From Magicicada septendecula (Eukaryota > Arthropoda > Insecta > Hemiptera > Cicadidae), in assembly GCA_034769895.1 (NCBI GenBank), contig CM068373.1:27431120-27495119 (forward strand): a DNA stretch of 64,000 nt, read 5' to 3'. Shown here one piece after another: positions 35,210-46,299 of the stretch; positions within the stretch are counted from its first letter, which is position 1, and every line of letters starts with the position of its first letter. The position numbers and the translations under genes were made by a program. The notes under the pieces were generated by a model. It was not told where the DNA came from. It did no database searches and saw only the letters and a list, made by a program, of their open reading frames with translations.

Positions 35210-35640
35210 GTCAAAAATCAGCTCCTCGACCTTCAACAACTCTTATCATTTATAGATAGTTCATCTACCTTTCTATAGTGGATTATTATGACCTTCATTT
35301 CAGGATACTTTATTTATCAAAATTAAATACTTTACTCTTGTTAAAACGAAAAACGTTGCAGGTAAACTACCCCTTCGCTTAACTGATCTTCAGCAAAATC
35401 AATAAGCCTTGAGTCCTCTACAACTCGGGCACATATTATGCAAAAATTTATTTGATTCTGTTTGAATTTGCGGCAGTTATCGTTCGCCACAGAAAAAATT
35501 CTACACACAGGCACTTTTTGGAAAATGACTTTTCTTCATGTTTTGAGAGTAGTACAATCAGAATCAGCCCGTATCTCGAACACGATTTTTTTCACGATCA
35601 CCATACTTTAATTTCCTTACGGAACTTGGAAGTAAACAAC
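35210..35640. repeat. Single-unit copy of the composite repeat body
   Basis: The leader (CATTTATAGATA..TAGTGGATTATTA), one GGTAAACTACC unit (35361) and the tail (TCAGAATCAGCC, ATCTCGAACACGATTTTTTTC, GGAACTTGGAAGTAAA) follow in the order seen at 4900-6176. Here the 164-bp unit is present once. Confidence 0.85.
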
Positions 35641-36384
35641 GAGAATATAATCCGTATCTGCGTTCAGCAACGTTATTCTACTACAAACATACTTGTTCTC
35701 TACGTTTGTCCGAGACGAGAAAATCTGTTCTACTTTTGTTAGCTAAATCTGTTAGATGTGACACTCAGCAGACGCTTCTGAAACCGGTCCGTTCGTGAAC
35801 CAGTCCATCGCAGGCTGTGGTCGTTGCTAATCAACGATCTAGTGCAGCGGTTCCCAAACTTTCTGTCTTGGGCCCCCCTTTGAAATACTGAACCATAACG
35901 CGCCCCCTCACATAATGTAGCCACGTACATTTAACAAGGTATTAATAAGGTAAATAACAAATATAAGTATTTGATAACTGTCGTTTATTAGGTAAATTTT
36001 CACCATTTAACTTATACTACATATAAAATTATAAATACAGACAACAGTTCTAAATATTCAATTACATTTTTGATTTAAATACTGTTGAAGTTATGAAAGT
36101 AACAATATTCTTAGTTTAAATACACAGTTTCTGATAAAAAATCATTATTACTTTGTAAATAAATAATAAATAACCTCAATTAAGAATCAGTGTTTCAGAG
36201 TGTTTAAATATTGTCTGTTCATTCAGTTGTACTTGTTTTGAAAAATATCAAATATTTCGCTTGAGCTTTTTTTACACAGAATTTTAAATATAACAGTAGT
36301 TACGTTCATTAACAGCATGAAGTATAAAATGGTAAATGAAAATATTTCAATAATATCATATAGTTGTTGTAGCAGTCTTTAAAA

Positions 36385-37674
36385 CTAATGACTTGGATGG
36401 GCCTGTTTCTTGTCACAAAGTTTGTTAAATTGAGGTGTTATATTGGTAAGAGCAACTTCCATTTCTTTGGTCACATCTAGTCTGGCTCTGTATTTATTTT
36501 TAATCGCAGTCAAAGCTGAGAAACCTGTTTCACTCAAATAAATGGTAGCAAATGGAATTATAACTTTCATTGCTTTTTCGCTCAGCTCCGGATATTCCTT
36601 GGCAATGCTAATCCAGAACTCTGGTAATGAACAGTCAGTAAGTGTCTTCTTCAAAGAAGGATCACATTGCACATCAATAAGTTTTTCTTTTTCTAAAACA
36701 CTCAGTGATTCAATGTTTGAGACATCTTCAAACGGGTTTCTAATCCAAGCAAAATTACTCAAATCCTCATAAACGTAGTGGTCAAATCCTCGCCCCAGAG
36801 ATACAATGTGATTTAAAAACACATTTTTTAACTCCCCATCAGAAATATACTTTTTAAATTCGTCCAAGATTTTTAATAATGTTGGAAACATTTCTAGATT
36901 GTTGGTTTTCATGCTTTGACCCCACAAATCAAGCTTTCTGATGAATGCTTGAATCTTATCATTCCAAGTTAGTATGTTAGCATCTTGTATCTGAAGGGAT
37001 CTGTTCAAAATGTTCAGTTTCTCAAAAATGTCACTGAGGTAAGCCAATTTTATAAGAAAATCTTCATCACAAAAGAACTCAGCTAGGGAATGGTTATCTT
37101 TATTTAAAAAACAAAAAACTTCGTTTCTCAGTTCAAAAATACGGTCCAACACTTTACCCCTGGACAGCCACCTTGCTTCAGTGTGACAGAGCAATGAAAC
37201 ATGTTCTGCACCCATATCTTCACACAGAACTTTAAAAAATCTGAATTTAAAGGGCGAGCTTTTATTAAATTTACTGTTTTCACAACAGTCTTTAACACAT
37301 CATGCAGTTCAGGACTTAGTCCTTTCGATGGTAAACTTGCCGTTTTAGTGAAACTTTTTTGTGCTGATCTAAAACTATTAAGTTTCCTAACAAAAAAAGT
37401 CCCTAGGTTTAGTACTGACAACTTTATGTTTCGTATCCAGGTGCCTTTTTAATTTATTTGGTTTTATACTGTCTGAAGCCAAAACTTGCAAACAAATAAC
37501 GCACTGAGGGCGTTCATCACCGTTAACAATAGTGCTTGTGAAACCTAACGACAGGTAATTGTCATCATAATTTCTTACTTTAGCAGTCCGTGACGTAGAT
37601 GCGCCCGTAGGTTCTGGACCTGTGGTTGACTCTTGGGAGACCGAACGTTCCATGTCTGAGTTCATACGCTTCAT
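36385..37674 (-). pseudogene. ZBED5/Buster-like hAT transposase lacking the catalytic core
   Basis: It begins MKRMNSDMERSVSQE and contains a BED-type finger (PQCVICLQVL..KLKRHLDTKH). After a one-base gain in a T-run near 37395 it reads VRKLNSFRSAQKSF and TASLPSK. It then jumps to [17 protein letters not shown] and [10 protein letters not shown], a region normally about 300 residues further on; this deletion removes the DD catalytic segment. Another frameshift near 37225 leads to [20 protein letters not shown], and the frame runs on to the dimerisation end ([17 protein letters not shown]). It cannot be an active transposase. Confidence 0.88.
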
Positions 37675-38289
37675 AATAATTGAAAGACACTACTATTTTT
37701 AAACGAATTAAAAAGACTGGTTCACATCAAAGTCTGAACTTTCTTTCACAACACATAACCTCACTACGCTGACGCGTATTAGAACAATTTTGTGTTGTTC
37801 ACATATCGCTGCTGTTATTTATTACTTATCTTATCATACGACAGATATTTGTCAACAATACACAGGTTCTTCCCGCCTTTACCTAAGTTCCCTCTCGATT
37901 ACACAACTAAAGTAAAGCATTCAACGTGGAACGAGGAACCCCCACCCAGTGGCGCAACCGGGGGGGGGGGGTAGAACCCCCCCCCCCCCCGAAAATCTGG
38001 AAAATATTTTGTAATCAACGTATGTTCAAACAGTAAGAACATAATAAACAAAGTATTTTCTTTATATGTTAATTACTATATTCTTACAAAGTAAACTTTT
38101 TACTATTAGGCCTACTAAATGATAAACTAAAATTCAGCATAGGTAAGTTTACCAGACGTGAATAAATTGTTCTTTTGCCAACGGCGCATGATATGCAATT
38201 GTGTTCGTATTTTTTAAAAAACACTAGTTTTCATCAAAAGCGAACGTTTAGTTTTTTGCTATATTTTCCGGTTTTGGAGAGTGAACTAG

Positions 38290-39430
38290 ATCAATCTGAG
38301 TGGCCTGTCAATTTCAGTACAACGGAAAGTCATCCATAGTTAGAGTCAGAAAATAATGTATAACGTGTACAAGTTTATTAAACGGAAGATAAGGGAATAT
38401 CAGAAAGAAACTTGCAGGGAAAGGGTAGCTCAGGCGTGCGGTGTGTCTCTAAGTAGTGTTTTTAGAATTATTAAAGAAGCATCCGCGTGTACGGCTGACA
38501 TAAAATCTTTCAGTGCTTCCCATAAAAAATGCTCAACAAAGGAAATAAAAACTGATTAAACGATTTTGACAAGTGTACTATTCGATTAATTATTTACGAA
38601 TATCAATTCATAGAAGGGGAAACACCAACATTCAAAGTAACTTAAACAATTTTAAGAGATAAATTAATTACAATGGTAGTGCATCTAGTCTGAGCCACAT
38701 TATTCGTCAAATGAGATTTCGATGGAAACGTGCCAAAAGCAATAGGAAACTTTTAATAGAATAACTCATTAGAAAGTTAAGAGAAAATATGTAAGAAAAT
38801 TACGGCAATTCAGAGAAGAACGGTGGCCTATAGTTTACACAAAGAAACTGAATTCAACGTCAGTTAAAAAAAAAAGTGGATAGACACTGTTCTTCTCTGA
38901 ATTGCCGTAATTTTCTCTTAACTTTCTATTGTGTTATTCTATTAAAAGTTTCCTATTGCTTTTGGCACATCGACAAATGTGGCTGAAATTTTCAATGAAT
39001 AAATAAATCCACCTGCAACATCATTAAAAAAAATACAAACACGATTAACTGGTTAGTGAATAATAGGATTTCTTTAGTCAATTTATCTTAACCTGAGTTC
39101 TATTCACTAATTAAACAAAGTAAACCAACATAGCTACAGAACTCTTATAATAACCACTGTTTTGGCAAACCATGGACATTACATTTTACGACTTCCACTC
39201 TGTCATCCTGACTTCCTGATCTTAATCCTAGAACTGATTTAGGCAATCGTGAAGAAGCGTACTAAAAACGTCCATTTTCCATAGACAGTGTTAGAAACTT
39301 AGCAAAAAAGGAATTTGAGTGTATTTCTTTCATAGATTGCACATCAAGATGTGACCATGTCATGAAAATTGAAAAGATTACGTGAGATCAGACCAAAGAG
39401 TGTATAATGTGACAGTTCGTTTCAAAATTA
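38290..39430 (+). pseudogene. DDE transposase (insect IS630/mariner-like family), decayed
   Basis: A plus-strand frame reads YNVYKFIKRKIREYQKETCR and RVAQACGVSLSSVFRI (helix-turn-helix), then FDKCTIRLIIYEYQFIEGE and RQFREERWPIVYTKK where the first catalytic Asp region (VYTDE) should be. The end (39165-39420) reads LPDLNP, FSIDSVRNLAKKEFE and DHVMKIEKI. Between them 38884-38970 is an inverted copy of 38733-38822. Stops and frame changes are frequent. Confidence 0.65.
38733..38970. repeat. Local inverted duplication inside the DDE remnant
   Basis: 38733-38822 (GTGCCAAAAGCAATAGGAAA and onward) recurs in reverse complement at about 38884-38970, with a spacer of about 60 bp. It is probably a template-switch or rearrangement product. 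Confidence 0.8.
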
Positions 39431-39799
39431 ATAAATAACGGGATAGCAGCAGTGAAGACGATTTGAGTTATACTCTTTCCGTTCTTAGCTTAACCCTGAT
39501 GTAAACAAACAGGCGTGGCACATCTGAAACACTATTTACTGCTTGAATCAGAGCGTGTCACTCTAACATAAGCAGTACAGACAGGGTACATATAATGTTG
39601 ATACTGTATAAACACACGTAAATTGTCATAATTTGTCCTGACCAAAGTAATATTTGTGTGACTGTGTCAGAGCGACAGTGACATATTTTATAAGACGGGG
39701 TGAATACGAATGGCACTGTTTGAATATCGCAAGACAAAAATAAAGTAGACCTATACTTAAAGCAAAAGTAGAAGCTGTGATAATTGCCAGTGTGCTGTA

Positions 39800-40185
39800 T
39801 GTTATCAACTACCGTCAGAGAGTAATTCAATGCCTTTCATGCCTGTGTCGGAACTTGAGTCAGCAGTGTGAATGATAAGATTGTCCACGACGGTGTCTGT
39901 AATTTGGCCCAGTTCCTTTGTCTTCTTCCTTGAACACATGCTCGACACAACGACTCCAATTGTCCGTCGTTATTTCATTTACCGTCTTCTCTATCAGTTG
40001 TTTTACATCATGCAGCTTATATGTTGTGTTGTGACGGGGAACGTATCCTTTCAACTGGTTTCATACTTATTCAATGGGATTCAGAACACAGTGATAAGGA
40101 GGAAGTTTTAAGACGGCGTGCCTCGATTTTTCGTCAATATCATTTACTACAAACTTTTTAAATTTATGTTCATTTTGGTAGCAGC
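39800..40185 (-). pseudogene. DDE transposase C-terminal fragment
   Basis: The minus strand reads HKFKKFVVNDIDEKSRHAVL, then KLPPYHCVLNPIE, then after a stop LKGYVPRHNTTYKLHDVKQL and ITTDNWSRCVEHVFKEEDK. LPPYHC.LNPIE is the motif just before the last catalytic residue of this family. It is opposite in orientation to the related copy at 38290-39430. Confidence 0.8.
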
Positions 40186-40318
40186 GATAAAGTTCTACTG
40201 TGTATTTATAAAGATGATTAGGCCTACACGTAATCAAAACCACTTGTCGCAGTAATGACAACTCTAACATGACTATTGACTATACAGACACTCTGCACAT
40301 GCGCGTAAAAGATTACTA

Positions 40319-40552
40319 TCAGAATGATCACTGTTACACACCACTATATAAAAATTATTCCGATTAGCGCTTTCAAGCTTCACAGCCCATCGTCAGATCG
40401 AAATAGACAGGAAATATGTAAAAACAACCCCTTCACCCCTCTCCCCCACCCTGCTCACACACAACAAGCTATAAATGACGATGGGCTGTGAAGCTTGAAA
40501 GCGCTAATCGGAATAATTTTTATATAGTGGTGTGCAACAGTGATCATTCTGA
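40319..40552. repeat. Foldback with hammerhead arms
   Basis: Arms 40319-40395 and 40476-40552 are inverted repeats of about 77 bp with an 80-bp spacer. The right arm begins exactly inside the CTGACGA box (it reads ATGACGA) and lacks the helix I strand, whereas the left arm, read on the minus strand, continues through a full hammerhead motif. Confidence 0.9.
40356..40405 (-). ncRNA. Complete 50-nt type I hammerhead-ribozyme motif
   Basis: On the minus strand: helix I strand TATTTCGAT (40405-40397), CTGACGA (40396-40390), stem II hairpin with a GTGA loop (40389-40375), GAAA (40374-40371), GCGCTA, and helix I strand ATCGGAATA (40364-40356). The two helix I strands form nine pairs (one G·U) directly abutting the core. 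The minimal helix III (A-G-C-G-C-U) is self-complementary. Predicted cleavage follows the A after GCGCT (plus-strand 40365). One U lies between the core box and stem II. All invariant core bases are present. Activity is not shown. Confidence 0.75.
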
Positions 40553-40559
40553 TTGTGAT

Positions 40560-42000
40560 TTCAACCACTAACATAAATTTCTTCATTAAAAGATTACTGT
40601 GTGAAGAATGTCAACGCCCCTGACCAATAGCGTTTCAGATGAGCCACGTGGGTTTGTTTACATCAGGATTAAGAATGGAAACAGTATATAATAACAGCGA
40701 AGGAAACATTAGTGGGATGGAAGAATTGAGCTTAATATTTGTAATTGGTTGTAAGTAATTAAATGCTATATTACTTAAACAGTTTTGGTATAATTTTTCC
40801 ATTAATATTGTCTCTCCTGTTCTTTATGGACAATTTACATTTGTTGTTTTTTTAAAACGCACACAGTCATTTCACATTAGGGCCTATTATTGATGTTACT
40901 TATTCAAACAAATTAAGTTGCCAGGGTAATGTTGACTATATTCCTGGATTTTGTTGTCCATGACGTGTCCGTTGATTAACTGATTATAAGTTAAATATAT
41001 AACTACTGACTCGGAACATTAATTTTTTTATTGGTAAAAATGTTAAACTTTCACCTTGTAGCTTGATCTAGTTTTCGTCACCTTCGTCAGAGGTTACCGA
41101 AGATTTCTACCGATATTACTACGTTTGTTCCTGAATCGTAACATGTACACAAACTATTATCCAAGAAACAAATTGAATAACATCACAAATTTACAAACTA
41201 TTATGTAGGCTACGTCAAAATATACAATGTTTGTTAATGTCTAGGCTCGACTAGAAGATCTGGAGAAAGACTGCAATAGACACAACATACCAAATCACTG
41301 TTAACAAAATAATTGCAGTAGGCCTATTAAATGTTAAACATTTTCTAACTCGGTGCAATCTTTGTATGGTAACTCTGTTGTATCTATTGCTTGTTTCGTC
41401 TTACAAAACGTCCATATGTACTGTACTGTTTAGTAGTATCGAAATAGAAATCGAAATCAAAAACTCCATACGTAGACTCGTCATTATAGGAGAAGGCTAA
41501 TATTTTCAAAAGGCCTTTTTTCTACTCACGTGTATAACATTCTTCCCGCCTTATCCCCACTACAAAGTGCGCAACTGCTTTATGTCTGATTATTTTAACT
41601 ATACTATTGTATTAATATTTCAATAAAGTCGGCGTCTACTGATTAAGTAATTTAAATTATTCAATAAGCATATGCAAATTAATAAGCCTGTGCTTAACAT
41701 GATTTTAACTCATAATTCTTACACGTGCAGTATGCCTTCGCAGCATTATAGGTGGAACGTACATGAGTAAAGTTCTATGAAGCAAAGTTAATTTTTACCT
41801 GTTCTTACATATTGGCTCCTTATAAGTTGCGTATTGTCGTTTCTCCAGGAAAAAGCCCTCCTTGTAAAGAAAAGAATGAGGAAAACCAAAATTGTGCATC
41901 TTGTTTATAAATTTTCAACCCCCCCCCCCGAAACAAATATCCTCGTCGTAAACGCTAACCTACGACGTGACAAATAGTGCATCAAAATTATAAGACCACA
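40560..42000. other. Unassigned interior of the 6.3-kb hAT
   Basis: AT-rich non-coding DNA. CAGTGGCGCAACCGGGG at 37951 and TTCAACCCCCCCCCCCGAAA near 41920 look like transposon-end fragments but could not be paired. The remainder shows nothing recognisable. Confidence 0.4.
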
Positions 42001-42329
42001 ACACTCATGCTATTTCATTAATAAAATGAGTTATTCATCATTCCTAATTTTACTTATGTCATGTCGACGACTTAATTATGTGAAATATAAATTTGTTTTA
42101 AATTTTAAATTTTGCTTGTTGAACGAGCTCCGCGCCCCCCTTGGGGGGGGGGCGCTCCAGAGTTTGGGAACCGCTGATCTAGTGAGCTTTGGTTCACCCC
42201 AGTCTTCAGAAATCAAAATGGATGAAAGAAGAACAGAGACTGGAGGATTTGAGTCAACGGATTAAATACAGTATTAGCGTAAATGATTTTAAGGGTTGCA
42301 TTGATGAAAAAGATAACAAATTAAATTAG

Positions 42330-42502
42330 GAAGGTCGAGAAAAATAATGAAATCTATAGCTGTCAGTTCCGTTGAAGTTGAGAGGGCATTCAGTCTGATG
42401 AACGAATATGCTTAACAATGATAACATATCTGACCTAATGACCATCAAGCGTATAGCACTAATGGTCAATAGATTAGATTCTAAGCAGTATGTGAAGTCA
42501 TG
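42330..42502 (+). pseudogene. hAT-type C-terminal dimerisation fragment
   Basis: A plus-strand frame reads IAVSSVEVERAFSLMNE, then after a frameshift MLNNDNISDLMTIKRIALMV. The S-S-V-E-V-E-R-x-F-S-x-M-N motif is the hallmark of the hAT C-terminal domain. It lies 150 bp outside the Buster element and belongs to a different copy. Confidence 0.65.
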
Positions 42503-42639
42503 ATTAACGAAAGGAAACTATACTGTTGATAATCAGAAAGTAAAGAAGAATAGGGAGGACCCAGTCACAGCAAACCAAGTTTTCATTTGGAGTCCTTCAT
42601 CTATTTAAATTTCTCTTAAATTTTTGTGTTTCATTAATG

Positions 42640-43060
42640 ACACGGGGTGAAACGATAAGAAGAGCACTGAATGAAAATGTCAGAAGACTTACTTTTTTGA
42701 GATTGTATAAAGTGATATCAATGCCATGTGGCCTTTATGGCAGCGAGCCATGGACGTAGGATGCAAAGACCCAAAGCCGTGGAATGGCTTTGAAATTGCA
42801 GGCTAATAAAATGAGATTTTTAAGATAAGTACTAGGAGTATCATGGAGGGGCCGGCTAAAAAATGATGAAATAAGGAACATTCCTGGAATATACAACCTA
42901 AACGCACGGAGAAAGGAATACAGACATGATTGAACAGACCATGATAAAAGGGTGCATAGGAACAGGATACTAAAAGAAATTTTGGTTTACAAGCCGAAAA
43001 GACGGCGGAAGTTTAGAAAACCAAAGTAAAAATGGTCTGAAGAAGAAGGAAAAGAAAAAA
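42640..43060 (+). pseudogene. Non-LTR reverse-transcriptase C-terminal fragment
   Basis: A plus-strand frame reads ALNENVRRLTFLRLYKVI, PCGLYGSEPWT, KLQANKMRFLR, VLGVSWRGRLKNDEIRN and NARRKEYRHD, ending in a KR-rich stretch. These motifs (YG.E.WT, KMR.LR...G.....R..N..IR) belong to the C-terminal tail of RTE-like elements. Stops are present. Confidence 0.75.
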
Positions 43061-43290
43061 AAATATTTTTATGTTTCAATTTATTTTAAGTAATAAATAG
43101 TTTTGAGTTTATCTACTTTTACAAAAGTTATTAGGCTGCAGGCAGTTTACATGACAGCTATTTCACTGTCAACTGTCACGATCTGAATAGTAATTTAACT
43201 TCAATATTGGAGTAGCCTATAAAATGTTCTGGTACTCGGATATTTTGTCAATCTTGAATGGTATATTTGTCATTGAGGTAATCCTATTTC

Positions 43291-43410
<120 letters not shown>

Positions 43411-43552
43411 GCCTTATCCCCATCCTCTCCCCAACTACAAAGAAATTTACTTATCACAATATGAGATATTAGAGAACTGGTTGATGACTTGTTTCAATAT
43501 CACTACTGCATAGATGATAGTGGTAAGAAGAAAATAGGTTATAATATTATTA

Positions 43553-46296
43553 GAACAGGTGGTGGTAATATGGACCGGTTTTTTGTTTTGGGCAAAATAC
43601 TCGATTTTGCATGTAGCTATTTAATCATTAATCATCCCTACAATTAACAAATACGTTCCTTGTAATGTATTATGAGTAGCTATGGACAAAAATTAAACTG
43701 TTCCATAGTCAATTATTATTTTTTAAACAGACAGCAAAATATGGGTTTTGAAGAGGAGGGTGGTAACATGAAACAAGTATATGAATAAATTCAAAATGTT
43801 TTATTTTAATATTGTGAATACTTTATTACTTTTAATATTACAGTAATGCCCTATTTTATTCTCTTAAACGTAAAACAAAAACAAATTATACTTTTAGATG
43901 CTAATAAAACTTTTTCAACATAGGAAAAAAACTAAGACAAATTGGACAAAGTTCTTTACGAACAGAAGTCGCAAATAAAAACATCATTTTAACACGCACT
44001 GCACAACATATGAGCCCATTTCTGGCATATCACACATTGAAGCCAAAGTTCTGCAGATTTTGATTTCTTGAATGTATCGCCACAAAATAGACAATCTGCA
44101 TCATCTTCCGCTGGAACTTCCTGCCCAATAGGTTCTGATATGTTTGAGCTTCCAGAAGACAGACACCCTCCCGTCTCATCCTCATCGCTAGAAGTTCCAT
44201 CTTCATTTCTCCTTCTCTTGCAAAATAGACTTCGTCTTCCATTTTTCTTATTCTGGGATGTTCCTTTGCTAGTTCCGGGTTGACTCATTTGGTTTTTATA
44301 TCTGACAGCTGCTTTGTGAGCTGGAGGTCCCTTCTTCTTTGAGTTCAGTTTAGTTGCTTTTTTATCAAGTGACGATTTTAAAGCGTCCTTATATGGAGAA
44401 CTAGTTATAATAGTGGCAGAAAGTGCTTTCCGACCTCTGTTTGATGTTATCTTCTCCTTTGCGCTTAGAATTGGAGAGATGTCTTGTGGAGTGACGTGGC
44501 TTATAGGTGTCGATGAGGAGCCTCCAGCTTCCTCTAGTGTTCTCTCGTTGCCGTTCCTCAAGACAGCACTGCTTTCTGATCCAGAAGGATGCAGATCATC
44601 ATCACCATCCTCGTCGCCGGCTTCGTGAAGTTCACTGTTGTCAGCCACATTTTCTGCTTCATGTTGAGCCGCAATGAAGTCAGTCTCGGAGAAGACGTTC
44701 CTGTTTAGTGGATATATCCCGGTACACTTAAAACCACTGACTGCTATTATCCCAGTTTGAACCTTGAGATATGCATTTGCAAACTTCTCAGCAATGTCAT
44801 ATGTGTCCATCCCGCCTGTTCTCAGTGCCTGCCTAACCTCTTCGCTATAATAAGTCTTTAGGGGACCCATGAATGTTCGGTCCAAAGGCTGAAGTCTATG
44901 AGTTGTGTGAGGCGGCAAGCACAGGATCGTTACATGGTTGTCTTTTGCCTTTAAGATAACATCAAGGTTCCTTGTATGGGAAAAGTGTTCATCCAGTATA
45001 AGTAAAACTGGAGATTCAGATGTAGGCTTTGTATGTTCAATGAAATGGGAAAACCATTCGGTGAAAAGGTAGGACTGCACCCAGCCTGATGGATGACATT
45101 TCCCTATAGCTCCTGGTGGTGCCCCCTTCATCAATCGGTCTGTCCAGTTCGTGCGTGGAAAAATCATCATTGGAGGGACGAAATTTCCTCCTGCACTCAT
45201 GCGATGATCGTTACAAGACTTCCCCTCTCTGGTGCAGTAAGAGATCCTATCTGCTTTTTACCTTTCATTCCAATCACATGCGGAAGTTTCGTCTGCACTA
45301 CACTGAGACCAGATTCGTCCACATTAAAAATTCGATCTGGAGGATAACGATGCTTCGCGTATTCCGTTTCCAGAATGTCGAAAAAGTTCATGACACTCTC
45401 CTTGTTAAAGCCAATGGCTCTGGCAAGTGATGGTCCCTTCAGGTTTTCTAATTGACAACAGATGTTTGTGTCGATTCATAAAATGGTCAAACCAGGCCCT
45501 CCCAGCCATGTCGTCATTAAAGTTGTTGCTGATCCCATTTCTAGCTGCCAGCTGATAAGCCATTCGCCTGATGTCATTTCGAGTAAGCCCATAAAACTTC
45601 CTTTCCATCAATAAACAATACTCCACCAGTTCCTTCTCAATTTGTAGGGGAAGAATAGGCTTTCTTCCTAATTTTTCATTAACCAAAATCTGTGGATCAA
45701 CATCTCTTTTAGCCACCTTTCTAGAAAGTGTAGCTTTGGGTACATTGAAACAACGTGCTGCTTCGTTTAAAGTTTTAGTTTTCTCCCGTACTGCTGATAT
45801 TGCATTTAACATATCTGCTGGTCGCCATTTCTGCCTTAGCCCCTTTTTTTCTGGTCCTAACTTGCTTCTTGGCATAGGGACACCTAAAAAAAGAAGGGTT
45901 GTATTATGGAACAGTCTGTTTCATATTACCACCCTACGCCATTTTCCAATCTAACCTGTTAATCATAGTGTATAAAATATTATTTCAAATAACTATCCAT
46001 GGTATTTTGAAGCTAAATCATATTACTATCTGATACTCTAATAATAGTATACTTCATTTATTAATATAGGTACGAAAAAATAGAGAATCTTACCTTCTGA
46101 AAAGTTTTAAATGTTAGAAAACAAAACATGTATTTAAGACTCCAAACAACACCGTACTGAAGTCAGCAGCCTCTGGAGACCAATACGGAAACTAAATGTT
46201 ATAATTACAACAATTGCCGATAGAGGCCTGCACTTCCTGGACAAATACTGTGCTGTTTCATATTACAACCCCGTTTCATAATACCACCACCTCCCC
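43553..46296 (-). mobile_element. pogo/Tigger-like element with TA duplication
   Basis: The ends are inverted repeats with AGGTGGTGGTAATATG on the left and, reversed, AGGTGGTGGTATTATG on the right, flanked by TA (43551-43552 and 46297-46298). Subterminal copies of GGTGGTAAYATGAAAC lie inward at about 43767 and, reversed, about 45919 and 46254, suggesting several transposase binding sites. The transposase gene fills most of the 2.7 kb. Confidence 0.82.
43989..45875 (-). pseudogene. pogo-type transposase, two frameshifts from intact
   Basis: It starts MPRSKLGPEKKGLRQKWRP. Domains in order: psq-type helix-turn-helix (AARCFNVPKATLSRKV), CENP-B-type DNA binding (WFDHFMNRHKHLLSIRKPEG), DDE_1 catalytic domain, and a C-terminal zinc-finger-like segment ([23 protein letters not shown]). 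Catalytic Asp residues are seen in [19 protein letters not shown] and [11 protein letters not shown] one-base gain near 45435 and a loss of one base modulo three near 45200 (CATG probably once duplicated) break the frame. No other stop was seen, which makes this the best-preserved transposase in the window and a fairly recent arrival. A host-domesticated gene is unlikely, given the frameshifts and the terminal repeats. Confidence 0.92.
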
Positions 46297-46299
46297 TAG

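Larger units (their letters stand above)
35845..42176 (-). mobile_element. Buster/ZBED5-like hAT transposon, 6.3 kb, with nested insertions
   Basis: The left end CAGCGGTTCCCAAACTTT and the right end AGTTTGGGAACCGCTG are inverted repeats with GC-rich subterminal blocks (GCCCCCCTT). The exact 8-bp duplication ATCTAGTG flanks it (35837-35844 and 42177-42184). The transposase remnant lies at 36385-37674 on the minus strand. The remaining 4.5 kb holds fragments of other transposons, so the element is old enough to have collected insertions although its target duplication is still perfect. Confidence 0.93.

Noticed and set aside
41060-41100. Minus-strand CTGACGA..GACGAAAA as a further hammerhead
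   Set aside because: Only seven bases separate the box from GAAA, too few for a stem II, and no helix I pairing was found.
37951-41940. CAGTGGCGCAACCGGGG as the left end of a nested element ending near 41940
   Set aside because: No matching inverted end or target duplication was found; the C-run near 41920 is in the same orientation, not inverted.
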